A stretch of 64,000 nt of DNA from Deltaproteobacteria bacterium (GTDB taxonomy: Bacteria > Desulfobacterota > Desulfobulbia > Desulfobulbales > Desulfurivibrionaceae), in NCBI GenBank assembly GCA_013349285.1, contig DUZU01000003.1, positions 1 to 64,000 on the forward strand, read 5' to 3'. Shown piece after piece: positions 45,821-55,745 of this stretch; position 1 is the stretch's first letter; each line of letters starts with the position of its first letter. The translations under genes and the position numbers were made by a program. Under the pieces are notes generated by a model. It saw only the letters and a list, made by a program, of their open reading frames with translations. It did no database searches and was not told the origin of the DNA.

Positions 45821-45948
45821 CGTTTTTTTGTCATTTTGGCAAAAGGTTATCGGGCCTTTGGGCCCAATCGAGTAATGCAAAGGGGTAAGCCCCTTGCCCG
45901 ATACGCCGCCGTTTTTACCAAGGGGTGGATACGAGGATCTTTACCTGC

Positions 45949-48123
45949 TCAAAATGCCATGCCGATACTGAAATGCACGGCATAGCTTCTTTCGTCCCGC
46001 TCCTCATCCGGCCGGGGATTTAGGGCAAAATCCAGTCTGGCCGGACCAATGGGCAACAGATATTGCAGGCCGAATCCTACTCCGAACCGCATATCCCGGA
46101 AGAAATTCTGGAGGGTTTTATCCACAAGCTCCTGGCGGCCATCAAGCAACAGGGCCGGGATCTCCTCCCGCTCCCGGTTCGGACTGACGTTGCCCATATC
46201 GCAGAAGAGCGATCCGGCAAAATTGCGCCAGATTTTCATCCGCAGCTCCAGGTTGACGGTATTGAAGCCCGTCCCCCCGAGAGGTTCACCGTCTGCATCC
46301 ATAGGGCCCAGCTTGGCCTCGCGAAAACTTCGAATTGAACTCTCGCCGCCGTTGAAAAACCGTTCGCTGATGGGGATGCCGTTCTGCTCCAACACCGGCA
46401 GCAGCAGGCCACAGTTATAGCGGCCGGCCAACACCAGCCGTTCGCTGAGGGCGTGGAAATATCTCACCCCAAAGTTAAGCCGCAAAAAATCAAGGTTTCC
46501 CCCCAGCTTTCGGCCGGCAAACTCCGCAGTCACAAAACTCCGATACCCCTTAGTGGCGAAGAACAGGTCATTTCTGGTATCCCGGGCCACCTGCAGATTG
46601 ATGGACGCCTTATTGTATGACGCTTCCTGCAGGTGCTGGTTTTGTTCGGGATCAATATCGGTGATATCGTTTTGGGAGAACTCATAGCCCCCTTTAAGGG
46701 AGACATTTTTCGGCAGCGGCAGCGAGAGATAAAAAGCGGCCCCGGTATTTTCGATCGTATAAACCGGCTGTTCCCGGTAACGATGATGAAGCGGCATATC
46801 GGCAGTCAGCCGGCGGTTGAGAAACCAGGGATCGGTATAGCCGGTTTCCAGAGAATAGCCCTTGGTGGAAACCGCCCCGTCGACCCGGGCAATTCGGCCC
46901 ATCCCGAAAAGGTTTTGGTTCTTGAAACCGGCCTGCATCCGGAAAAATTCGTAGGAGCCCCAGCCCGGCTCAAGGTAATATTCGCGAGACGGCGCTTCCG
47001 CGACCTCCACCGCAAAGGCCCTGTTTTCTTCGGGCTGATCCGGCAAAAAGTCCATTGCGACTTTAGTAAAAAGCCCGGTCGCATACAGGTCGGAGAAACT
47101 TTCCTCCACCAGATCACTTTGATAAATATCCCCTTGGGCGAAATGCAATCGCCGGTGGATGAACTCATCCCTGGTGCGCTCATTGCCGTAAAAGACAATC
47201 TCCCCGAACCGTACCAGCGGGCCGCGCAAGACGACAACAACCAGGGCCACGGTCGAAGAGGACTCCTCTTTCCTGGTCTCCACCGCAATCCTCACATCCG
47301 GATAACCACGGCTGGTAAAAAATTCGCGGACCTCACTGCTGATAAACAGCTTGCGCCGGGGACCGAAGGATGAGCCGATAAAAGGTCGGGTCGCATCCTG
47401 CAGTTGGGGCAGAACGTCCTCCCCCACCTCCCCGGCAAAGGTTATGGTCCCGATCGAGTAACGGGTTCCTTCACTGACAGTGATCCGCAGTTCCTTGGTC
47501 GCAGGGCTATAGGCATGGGGCGACACCTCCACATCCAGATAGCCCTCTGCCCGATAAAAATTTCTGATCCCCTTTTCCAATGCCTGAAAATCAGAGACCA
47601 CATAGGAAAATTCGCCACCTTTCCGGATAGCCTGCCCGATGCCTTTTTCCAGGCTAAAGAGCTGGTCCGCGGCAAAAGAGCTGTTGCCCTTAAGAAGAAC
47701 CGCCTGCACCAACGACTGTTGCCCCTCGATAATGATAAAGCGAACGATCCCCCCGGCGGCCGGCGGGTCGATGCGATAGCCGACCTGGACCTGGGTAAAC
47801 CCGGCCTGCCGGTATCTGAGCTCCATCTGAAAGGCGGCGTCATCCACCGCGATCCCCTGAAAGCCTTCCTGGCCCAACTCATCCCACTCGATACATGCCC
47901 GCAGCTCTTCCTCGCTGAGAAAGGCATTGCCCTCAAAGACGATCTGATATGGGGCGCCGCCGGTCTTTTCCCGGGCAGGTCCCCGCCAGAAAGGAAGGCC
48001 GGGCAATTCCAGGGCCAGGCCCGCTTGCGCCCCCATCCCGAAAAAAAAGACGCCCAGCAGCAGAAGAACCGCCCCCTCCCTGAATGAAACTCTATTAAAA
48101 TACTTCCAGCCGGATCTTATCAT
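45949..48123 (-). CDS. tamA: TamA/BamA-type outer-membrane protein
   Basis: A 724-aa Omp85-family protein. A signal peptide (LLLLGVFFFGMGAQAGLA) precedes several POTRA repeats (YQIVFEGNAFLSEEELRA; VQAVLLKGNSSFAADQLF; IGTITFAGEVGEDVL; FGEIVFYGNERTRDEFI), and a C-terminal beta-barrel of about 350 residues with the typical GGESSIRSFREAKLGP segment of the barrel and terminal Phe (GMAF). With the adjacent TamB-like protein it is assigned to the translocation and assembly module rather than to BamA, because no skp, lpx or fabZ genes flank it. It begins 15 bp after the stop of tamB. Confidence 0.9.
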   Translation of the reverse strand: MIRSGWKYFNRVSFREGAVLLLLGVFFFGMGAQAGLALELPGLPFWRGPAREKTGGAPYQIVFEGNAFLSEEELRACIEWDELGQEGFQGIAVDDAAFQMELRYRQAGFTQVQVGYRIDPPAAGGIVRFIIIEGQQSLVQAVLLKGNSSFAADQLFSLEKGIGQAIRKGGEFSYVVSDFQALEKGIRNFYRAEGYLDVEVSPHAYSPATKELRITVSEGTRYSIGTITFAGEVGEDVLPQLQDATRPFIGSSFGPRRKLFISSEVREFFTSRGYPDVRIAVETRKEESSSTVALVVVVLRGPLVRFGEIVFYGNERTRDEFIHRRLHFAQGDIYQSDLVEESFSDLYATGLFTKVAMDFLPDQPEENRAFAVEVAEAPSREYYLEPGWGSYEFFRMQAGFKNQNLFGMGRIARVDGAVSTKGYSLETGYTDPWFLNRRLTADMPLHHRYREQPVYTIENTGAAFYLSLPLPKNVSLKGGYEFSQNDITDIDPEQNQHLQEASYNKASINLQVARDTRNDLFFATKGYRSFVTAEFAGRKLGGNLDFLRLNFGVRYFHALSERLVLAGRYNCGLLLPVLEQNGIPISERFFNGGESSIRSFREAKLGPMDADGEPLGGTGFNTVNLELRMKIWRNFAGSLFCDMGNVSPNREREEIPALLLDGRQELVDKTLQNFFRDMRFGVGFGLQYLLPIGPARLDFALNPRPDEERDERSYAVHFSIGMAF

Positions 48124-48138
48124 TGTGGCTACAGCCCC

Positions 48139-51100
48139 TTATTGAAAACGAAAAACCAGCCTTATCCCGGCATTATAATTATCCCAGACATCCCTTTCCG
48201 CGGTCAAAAAAACCTCATCCTGCAAACGCAAAATGTTTTCACCCAGGGTAAACTTTGCCTCAATGGTTTCATCGCCTTTTTTGGTGATGTTTTTGCCGAT
48301 ATCAAGCTGCAGCCTGTCCAAAAAATAATCCTGGGCAGCAAGGTCGTCACTGCCGAACCATTCCCGGAAAACTTCCTTGCCGACATAGACGACCAGGGCT
48401 GACATGTTTGCCGTCCTGTCCTGCCGGCCTGCCCCTCCGCTGGGCGGGCGACCGGTCAGCAGCAGATAAAGCAAATCCTCCCGGGGCAGGGGGGGCATGG
48501 ATGACAGGTTGATGATCGGTTCATCATAGGGCCCCTGCACCATCACCGAAATATCATAGCCGCCGATCCGGGCGCTACCGGTCAGTTCAAGGCGCGGCCG
48601 ATCGGGATAAAGTTCAAGAAAATGGATTATGCCGGAGTTAACAACCAGCTTGCCGGCCGGCAAAAAAATCGTGACCTCATTGACATAAATTTTACCGGTG
48701 ACAATCGGCAGCTCCCCGGTGCCGCCGATTTTTAGTTCTGGCCGGAACCGGCCCTTGAAGAGATTGGAGGTTACCACGATCTCCTCCTTGGCGGTAACGG
48801 CAACATCAAACCCGGTACTGTGCAGCGGTTCGTCCTGAAAGGAAATCATCTCCGGCCGGCCGTCGGCACCCAGCCCCTGCAAACCGGCAAAAAGCGAGGA
48901 CAACAAGCCGATATTCTTTGAAATCTTGGTGTCGGTCAATTCGATTTTGCCGACAATCCGACCCTGACCCGCCGCATAGGAGAGATCCAGGCCGGCATCG
49001 GCCCGAACCTTGATCCCTTCGGCCCGATACAAAAGCAAATCCGATCCGGCCAGAGTCAGGTTGCCGCTGATGGCCCCATCCGGAGTGCGGGCGGCCATGC
49101 CTTGCCCATGCACGGGCGCCCCCCCGACCAGGCCGCGGAACGAATTAAGCTTGAAGGTCTGATTATCAAGCGAGGCGGCAGCTTCTATATTCTTGATGGC
49201 AGGGATATTCATGCTGTGCCGCAAGCCGCCTTCTTTCATGATGAACTCCGCCCGGATCACCGGTTTTTGCGGGGTCCCTCTCACCAAAAATTCTCCGGCC
49301 AGGATCCCGGAGGCCCCCCTGACCTCCGGATATTGCTTGGCAAACCAACCGAGGTCATGCAGGGTAAAGGTGCCGGCCAGATCAAGCTTGCCATCAAGGT
49401 TACGAAGATCCTGCCAGGCCTTGCGGCTAAAAATTTCGCCGGGCAGCGCCCCGTGCGCATCCAGTGACAACAATTCGGAATGAAGAAAAAGCCGTTCCGC
49501 CAGCACCAGATCCTTGGCCAACTGAAAATCCGCATCAATTGACAAGGGCCGCGACGGCAGCCAGGCGGAAAACCCGGCCGGCACCAGATGTTGCGCCTTT
49601 ACTGTTATATGCCCGGCGGGCGCCCGCCACGAACCGTCAAGACTGATCTCCGCCCGGATCGGGCCACTCTCTTGAATGACTCCCGGCACAAGCTGCGCCA
49701 ACACCCAGGGCTCTTCGAGATTTATAGCGGCCCGGAGATTGAGCCCCTCTGCCTCCGGCAAAGAGATGGCGCCATCCTTAAAGGCAACCGGGATATTGCC
49801 CTGCAGGCGAACAAGATCCCTCCCCTTTTGCGAAAAGCTAACCCCGGCAATCTTCAATCGATTTTCGGCATAGGAGAAATCATAGGTGCAGTCCAGGGCA
49901 ATGGCCGCATCCTCCCCGGCCAACCCCCTCACCGCACCGGCGGCCGTAAACGACGGCGAGGTCAGGGGGCCCAAAAAATCGATCCTGGCCTTGGCCTGCT
50001 GAAAATTTACCCTGCGCGGCAAATACTCCGCAATAAGAGCGGCGCCTCCGGGACCGCTGTCCACCTTTATTTTCAGGTCGGCTGCGCCGGTAGACAGCTT
50101 GCCCTGGATGGCAATGGTCAGATCCTTGCCGGCCAAGACCAAATCGTGGTCGACCGCAACTTCATTACCCTGCACCAAAAAACGGGCCGGGCTTTGCAGC
50201 GCCAATAGATGTTTTTTATAGCCAACGGTCAGCTCCTTGACCAAGATAGTGCTTGCCGCGCGCCCCCCCTTCTCGCGCCAGGCCATCCCCCCGGACCCGG
50301 CCAGAGAGTACCCTTGGTCGTGCTTTGCCTGAAAGCTGGTCACCTCCAGGTTGTGCTTGTCGATCTTGGCCTCGACGGCAAACCGTGAAAACCGTTGTCC
50401 ACCCACAAGCAGGTCTTGGCCGGTGGCCCTGAAGGCGGCCCGCACCTCGGCAAGAGGCCCGGCCAGCTCCCCCTCGGCCGCAACCCGGCCCTTAACCGCC
50501 ATTGCCCCGCCCTGGTCCGCCGGCGGCAGATAGCGGGAGATATCCTGCACCGATGCCGTAAAATGGCCCTTCAGCAATTCTTCTTTATTAAGATGATAGA
50601 CCCCCGTTAGATGCAAGTTGTCCGGCCCCTGTTCAGCGGTAAAGCTCTCCAGGTGAATAAGTTGCTCCCGATAGGTTCCCCGAGCCTGATAATGCTGGAC
50701 CGCAACCCCCTGAATCACGCCCTTCTTGCCGACCATCTTGAAATCAACCACCGGAGCCAGCAGGGTGCCGCCATACCGCCCCGAGGCCTCCAGCGGTCCG
50801 GACAAGGAAGGACTGCCTTCAAAAAAGGTCAACCGACTTGCATCCGCAAGAGCAACCGCCCAAAGGCCCTGCAGAGCAGACTGATAATACGCCTCGGCAT
50901 CCAACAAATCGGCGGGCAGCTGATAGGCGACATCGCGCAAAGAGATGGAATTCCCTGCCCCGGCCAGCCGGGCTTTTGTTAAAGCCAGCCGCCCCCCCTG
51001 CTTGAATTCGCCCTGCACCTCAAGCTGATCCAAGGCAAAATGATCGAGAAATCCGGTGACCGCCATCGGCAGAACGTTGAAATAGGGACGCAAGGATGAA

Positions 51101-52269
51101 GCATGGAGAGATAGCTCTCCCCGGCTGTGCCGAAGCTGGTCGGCAGGGGTGCCCTCCATTATTTTTTGCAAAGAGATGGCGCAATTAGAGAGTTGCAGGT
51201 TCAGATCCTTATTGACCAGGGCCAACTGTTTGATCATAAGCGTAGTGCCGTCGGCCCTTGCTGCAAAACGCGCCGAGTCAAGGGGCAGATCAAAGATGAC
51301 GCCATGATCAATGGCCAGCTCGAGATTACCGGCAATAGCCAACCCCTGTTCAGCAAAAGAGAGTTTCAGGTTGCCCTGAGCCCGGAGATTGCCCTTGGGG
51401 GAGCCGACCGGTTGCCCGACGCCCAAGGGCATTAACTCCGGCGCAAACTTTTCGCTGTTAAAGGCCAATTCAAGCTCTGAATCCGCCATGGCGCCCGAGA
51501 TCTGCAGCTTCTGCTCGAACCAGGTAATCAGCGCCTCGCCTTTAAGCCGGCCCGGCTCTACCTCGGCAAGGGTGACGCGCCGCGCCACCTCCCGATTGCC
51601 GCAACGAAGAGAGGTCAACTCCAGCCGCTGCCGGCCATATAAAAATTCGCCGGCCAACTGCCGGAATTTTTGTTGTTGGCCGCCAACACCAACCTGTACT
51701 TCTTCGAGTTGAACCGCTGCCCGCAGCTTATTTTCAGCATGAGGAGCAAAAGATGCCGTCTGGATCGCCAACCCCTTAAGCAGGGCCGTGGCCTTACCCT
51801 GCCGGATCTGGAGCAGACCATCACTGAGGATAACCTCCGGCAAGGGCACCGAGATGACCGGCAAAGCCGGCACCTTCCCCGGCCCGGCAGCTTGCCGGGC
51901 AGCAACGAGGAAGATTGCACAGGAGGGATGATCGAGCTCGAGCTTGACTTGCTCAACAAAGGGACGCCAGCCCTTTGTCAAAAGAGCGGGCTGCAAAGAG
52001 GATCTGACCGTCGGCAGCGTGGCCTGCAGGCGGCCGCCATCGTCAAATCGGTAGTCAGCAGTCAGGTTGGTCAGGGTTATTGAGGTCAGCGAAACGAGGG
52101 CGACCGACTGAACGTTTAGAACAAGCCCGGGCAGGGCTTCATGCAATTTCGGGAAAAGATACCTTTGGCAGGCAAAGGTCAGCAATGGCCCCCGAAAGAA
52201 GCCGGCAAGCAGCAGTACACCCAAAAAACAGGTTGCGACCGATGTAAATATGACCTTCTTTTTTTTCAT
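48139..52269 (-). CDS. tamB: TamB-like translocation/assembly module protein
   Basis: A 1376-aa protein with one N-terminal membrane anchor (VIFTSVATCFLGVLLLAGFF) and a very long periplasmic AsmA-like beta-helical body. The C-terminal 250 residues are the conserved TamB (DUF490) domain, including PIVTGKIYVNEVTIFLPAG, SGSARIGG-like blocks, PPLPREDLLYLLLTGRPPSG and the terminal phenylalanine-containing strand LVFRFQ. TamB bridges inner and outer membranes and is linked to lipid transport and outer-membrane protein assembly. It is the first gene of the tamB-tamA operon. Confidence 0.9.
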   Translation of the reverse strand: MKKKKVIFTSVATCFLGVLLLAGFFRGPLLTFACQRYLFPKLHEALPGLVLNVQSVALVSLTSITLTNLTADYRFDDGGRLQATLPTVRSSLQPALLTKGWRPFVEQVKLELDHPSCAIFLVAARQAAGPGKVPALPVISVPLPEVILSDGLLQIRQGKATALLKGLAIQTASFAPHAENKLRAAVQLEEVQVGVGGQQQKFRQLAGEFLYGRQRLELTSLRCGNREVARRVTLAEVEPGRLKGEALITWFEQKLQISGAMADSELELAFNSEKFAPELMPLGVGQPVGSPKGNLRAQGNLKLSFAEQGLAIAGNLELAIDHGVIFDLPLDSARFAARADGTTLMIKQLALVNKDLNLQLSNCAISLQKIMEGTPADQLRHSRGELSLHASSLRPYFNVLPMAVTGFLDHFALDQLEVQGEFKQGGRLALTKARLAGAGNSISLRDVAYQLPADLLDAEAYYQSALQGLWAVALADASRLTFFEGSPSLSGPLEASGRYGGTLLAPVVDFKMVGKKGVIQGVAVQHYQARGTYREQLIHLESFTAEQGPDNLHLTGVYHLNKEELLKGHFTASVQDISRYLPPADQGGAMAVKGRVAAEGELAGPLAEVRAAFRATGQDLLVGGQRFSRFAVEAKIDKHNLEVTSFQAKHDQGYSLAGSGGMAWREKGGRAASTILVKELTVGYKKHLLALQSPARFLVQGNEVAVDHDLVLAGKDLTIAIQGKLSTGAADLKIKVDSGPGGAALIAEYLPRRVNFQQAKARIDFLGPLTSPSFTAAGAVRGLAGEDAAIALDCTYDFSYAENRLKIAGVSFSQKGRDLVRLQGNIPVAFKDGAISLPEAEGLNLRAAINLEEPWVLAQLVPGVIQESGPIRAEISLDGSWRAPAGHITVKAQHLVPAGFSAWLPSRPLSIDADFQLAKDLVLAERLFLHSELLSLDAHGALPGEIFSRKAWQDLRNLDGKLDLAGTFTLHDLGWFAKQYPEVRGASGILAGEFLVRGTPQKPVIRAEFIMKEGGLRHSMNIPAIKNIEAAASLDNQTFKLNSFRGLVGGAPVHGQGMAARTPDGAISGNLTLAGSDLLLYRAEGIKVRADAGLDLSYAAGQGRIVGKIELTDTKISKNIGLLSSLFAGLQGLGADGRPEMISFQDEPLHSTGFDVAVTAKEEIVVTSNLFKGRFRPELKIGGTGELPIVTGKIYVNEVTIFLPAGKLVVNSGIIHFLELYPDRPRLELTGSARIGGYDISVMVQGPYDEPIINLSSMPPLPREDLLYLLLTGRPPSGGAGRQDRTANMSALVVYVGKEVFREWFGSDDLAAQDYFLDRLQLDIGKNITKKGDETIEAKFTLGENILRLQDEVFLTAERDVWDNYNAGIRLVFRFQ

Positions 52270-52605
52270 AACGCATCAGATATAATTATACCATTTGCCG
52301 ATCAACAACGCTTTGGACAAATTAAGCCCGGAATTTTTTCTAACCAAGGCGCTGATAACTCATTGAATTACTAATTAGTGATCAAACCAAGCACCACCCC
52401 TTTCGTCCCTCCCGCCTTTATTCATTATCACTCATTCCACCCGCCAGGCCGCAATAATAAAAACGAAATTCTCAAGAAACAATTTGATATAATAAACTTA
52501 TCCCCACTATTATTAACGAATAGGACTCGTACCCGATAACCGTCTCCATTTCTTTCGGAAAAAAGATTTTCCCAGCACCTTGCAATCCCCGACAGGAGAA
52601 ATTTT
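52270..52605. other. Intergenic region between tamB and the OFA transporter
   Basis: 336 bp between divergently transcribed genes; it must hold both promoters. TATAAT occurs at about 52490 on the plus strand without a clear -35. No gene, terminator or strong repeat was seen. Confidence 0.4.
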
Positions 52606-54198
52606 ATGGCAACCGAGGCATCTGCTTTAACCCAATTCAGCCGCGGTAAACGCTTTCAGGTTTTGGCCGGCGCGCTGCTGGTACAGCTTATTCTGGGCAC
52701 GGTTTACGGCTACAGCATTTTCTGGGAACCCCTGACCGCCAACATCTTCCCCCCCGTGATCACCGAGGCCCAGAAAATTACCCAGCTTGCGGCGGGCACC
52801 TTTGATGAGACGGCCATGGTGGTGGTCGATAATGGGGCGGCCAAGGTGGAGATTGCCAAACAGCAGGGCATCCTCAAGTATGCCTTTTCGATTTGCATCT
52901 TAAGCTTTGCCGCGGTCATGGTCATTGCCGGGCGAGTGCAGGACGTCAAGGGCCCCCGGCTGCCGGCGATCATCGGCGGGCTGATGATCGGCATCGGCTT
53001 CATCTACGCGGGGCTGATGACCAATGCCATTGTCTTTTATCTGGCCCACGCCCTGTTCGCCGGGGTGGTGACCGTTATTATCCTCATGGTGTTCCACGCC
53101 TTTTTCGGTCATCTGGAGAAGGAATCAACCATTATCCAGTATGCCCCCATGGGCATCATGACCACCTGCATGGTGGCCGGGGTGATGATGGGCAACCAGT
53201 ATGTCGGCAAGCTTGCGGAGATGGACCGCCTCCTCCTGCTCTGGGGCACCATCGGGTTCATGGCCGGGGCCGGTACCGGCTTTGCCTATGTCTGCCCGAT
53301 TGCCGCCTTGGTGAAATGGTTTCCCGACCATAAGGGCCTGGTCAGCGGCATTGCCGTGGCCGGTTTCGGCATGGGCGCCTATCTCTTCAGCCAAAAATGG
53401 GGGGCCCTGGGCTTTATCAGCAAACAGGGCATTTTTCCTTTTTTTATCATGCATGGAATTATCTGCATCATTGTCATCACCGCCGGCGCCCTCATGCTGA
53501 GCAACCCGCCTTCCGTCGCCCCGGTAAAAGGCAAAGCAATCCTGGCCGATTCCACCTGGCAGCAGACCCTGAAAGACCCGGCCTTCTATCTGCTCTGGCT
53601 GATGTTTTTCAGCGGGGCAATGGCCGGGCTGATGGTCATCGGCATTATTAAGGTCTTTGCCGGCGAACAGTTGCTGGCCGCGGCCCGAGAGGCGGGCCGG
53701 ACCTTAACCGCCGAGCAGTCCAGCGCCCTGATACTGAAAGGAGCTGCCGCCGTCGGGCTGCTCGCCATCTTCAACGCCATCGGCCGGATCGTCTGGGGCT
53801 TTGTCTCGGACAAGATCGGCCGCACCTCGACCTTTGTCGCCATGTTTATACTCCAGGCCGGGGTCATGTTCTTTTTGGCCGGGATGAAAACGGAAGCGGC
53901 GCTGAGTATCGGCGCCTCCATGGTCGGCTTTAACTTCGGGGGCAACTTCGCCCTCTTTCCCTCGGCCACCGCCGATCTTTTCGGGGCCAAAAACCTGGGC
54001 GCCAACTATGGCTGGGTCTTCACCTCCTACGGGATCGCCGGAGTGGTGGGGATTGCGGCCGGCAACTTTGCCAAGGTCGCCACCGGCAGTTACGCGGCGG
54101 CATTCTCCATGGCGGCGGCCCTCTGCCTGCTCTCGGCGGGTCTGGCCATTGTCTTACAGATTTTGCGTAAAAACAAAGCACGGCTCAGTGCCCCATAA
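52606..54198 (+). CDS. OFA-family MFS anion antiporter (oxalate/formate type)
   Basis: A 530-aa membrane transporter with about 12 to 14 helices. The start QVLAGALLVQLILGTVYGYSIFWEPL and the later GRIVWGFVSDKIGRTSTF are typical of the oxalate:formate antiporter (OFA) branch. A loop insertion of about 40 residues after helix 1 (ITEAQKITQLAAGTFDETAM...) is longer than in OxlT. Substrates are probably carboxylates or other small anions. GACAGGAG precedes the ATG. A terminator follows at 54208. Confidence 0.87.
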   Translation: MATEASALTQFSRGKRFQVLAGALLVQLILGTVYGYSIFWEPLTANIFPPVITEAQKITQLAAGTFDETAMVVVDNGAAKVEIAKQQGILKYAFSICILSFAAVMVIAGRVQDVKGPRLPAIIGGLMIGIGFIYAGLMTNAIVFYLAHALFAGVVTVIILMVFHAFFGHLEKESTIIQYAPMGIMTTCMVAGVMMGNQYVGKLAEMDRLLLLWGTIGFMAGAGTGFAYVCPIAALVKWFPDHKGLVSGIAVAGFGMGAYLFSQKWGALGFISKQGIFPFFIMHGIICIIVITAGALMLSNPPSVAPVKGKAILADSTWQQTLKDPAFYLLWLMFFSGAMAGLMVIGIIKVFAGEQLLAAAREAGRTLTAEQSSALILKGAAAVGLLAIFNAIGRIVWGFVSDKIGRTSTFVAMFILQAGVMFFLAGMKTEAALSIGASMVGFNFGGNFALFPSATADLFGAKNLGANYGWVFTSYGIAGVVGIAAGNFAKVATGSYAAAFSMAAALCLLSAGLAIVLQILRKNKARLSAP

Positions 54199-54207
54199 TT
54201 ACCCATG

Positions 54208-54234
54208 GCCGGCCTGTTAATCAGCGGCTTTTTT
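54208..54234 (+). terminator. Probable terminator after the OFA transporter
   Basis: GCCGGCCTG and CAGCGGC pair with a two-base bulge around a 5-nt loop; six T residues follow at once. Confidence 0.6.
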
Positions 54235-54443
54235 AACGGCGCAAAAACATCCTTGTAAATAAATGCAGCGCCGAGATACAATGAACAATCCTCCCGGATT
54301 CAGGCCGCACAACAAGATTATACCCGCGCCAACAGGCGCACTCGGGCCATAAGGTTTTTTTGCAATTTCATTATGACGTTGACCGGAACTTAACCAGGTT
54401 GCCAAATTGGCGGCATGCCCGCCGCAGACAATGGAGAGCCCCG

Positions 54444-55508
54444 ATGCCTATCCCCACCGAACCAATCGGCAGTGTGCCCCGGTCGCCTGAACTACAAAAA
54501 GCGATGCAAGATTTTGCCGAAGGATCGATTTCCGCAGGCGAGATGGATTTCTACCTTGACGAGGCGGTCCGGGAAACCATTGAGCAATTCGAGGCCACCG
54601 GCTCCCCGGTAATCACGGACGGCGAACAGGCCAAGCCCAGCTTTGCCACCTACCCGCTGGCCAACCTGGACAATCTGGCCCCCAACGGGGTGATCATCCC
54701 CTTTAAGGACGGGCACATCCGCCAGCTGCCGCAGCTGACTTCCGGCCCCTTCCGCTACGGCGTTTACGCCGGCTCCTATCTTGAGCGGGCGAAAAAATAC
54801 GCTTCCAAGCCGCTTAAACAGGCGGTTATTTCCGCATCGGCCATCTCCCTGCTTTATCCAACTACGCCGATTGCGGGTTATTCCCAGGCCCAGTTTATCG
54901 ACGACCTGATCCGGCAGGCGGTAAGCGACATCCGCAGTTGTTTCGACAACGGCGCCCATTGCGTGCAGATTGATTTCACCGAAGGGCGGCTGGCGGTCAA
55001 GCTCGACCCGTCCAAGGGCCTGTTGCAGCAGTTCATCGACCTCAACAACCAGGTGCTCTCCCACTTTACTCCGGCTCAGCGGCAACGGATCGGAGTGCAT
55101 ACCTGCCCCGGCGGCGACCAGGACTCAACCCACAGCGCGGATGTGGCCTATGACGAACTGATCCCCCTGCTGCTGACCCTGGACGTGGGCAATTTTTATA
55201 TGCAGATGGCCAGTGAAGCCGACCCGGAGAAGGCCTTGCGGGTGATCGGCGAACATCTCAAACCGCAGCAACGGGTCTATATCGGAGTAATTGATGTGAT
55301 CAACGAGGACGTGGAATCGGCCGAAACGGTCCGCAACCGGATCATGACCGCCGCCGAGTTCATCCCGGTCGCCCAGCTGGGCACCACCGATGATTGCGGC
55401 TTTTCGCCTTTCAGCGACGACACCGCCACCGCCCGCAATATCGCCTTTGCCAAGATCTCGGCCCGGATTCGCGGCACCGAGATGGCCGCGGCCCAGCTTG
55501 GCGTTTGA
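54444..55508 (+). CDS. MetE-like (cobalamin-independent methionine synthase C-terminal domain) protein
   Basis: A 354-aa protein of the UROD/MetE barrel superfamily. It begins PTEPIGSVPRSPEL, contains VITDGEQAKPSFATYP, CVQIDFTEGRLAVKL, GVHTCPGGDQDSTHS and ends with AQLGTTDDCGFSPFSDD, where Cys and His are at the positions of zinc ligands in MetE. It lacks the N-terminal MetE half, so it may be a methyltransferase using a corrinoid or another methyl donor. The ATG at 54444 is chosen for its GGAGAG; the track start at 54360 has none. It appears monocistronic. Confidence 0.85.
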   Translation: MPIPTEPIGSVPRSPELQKAMQDFAEGSISAGEMDFYLDEAVRETIEQFEATGSPVITDGEQAKPSFATYPLANLDNLAPNGVIIPFKDGHIRQLPQLTSGPFRYGVYAGSYLERAKKYASKPLKQAVISASAISLLYPTTPIAGYSQAQFIDDLIRQAVSDIRSCFDNGAHCVQIDFTEGRLAVKLDPSKGLLQQFIDLNNQVLSHFTPAQRQRIGVHTCPGGDQDSTHSADVAYDELIPLLLTLDVGNFYMQMASEADPEKALRVIGEHLKPQQRVYIGVIDVINEDVESAETVRNRIMTAAEFIPVAQLGTTDDCGFSPFSDDTATARNIAFAKISARIRGTEMAAAQLGV

Positions 55509-55745
55509 GGCCGCTAGCCGCCTCGGCCTCGCACGCCTCGACAACCGGCACCTCACGCTGCGGGGTGGCTCGTTACGCCCCCACTGCAGCAAGGGGTCTC
55601 TGCCGACCTCCTGATTAGTCACCCCGCCTGATCCATCATTTTTTTTGGCATTTATTAATAACAATGATAAGTAAACAATTTGAACAAAAATAAGAGATCC
55701 GCTAGGATTTCAAAAGAATATTAAATTATAGAGACCAAGATAATC

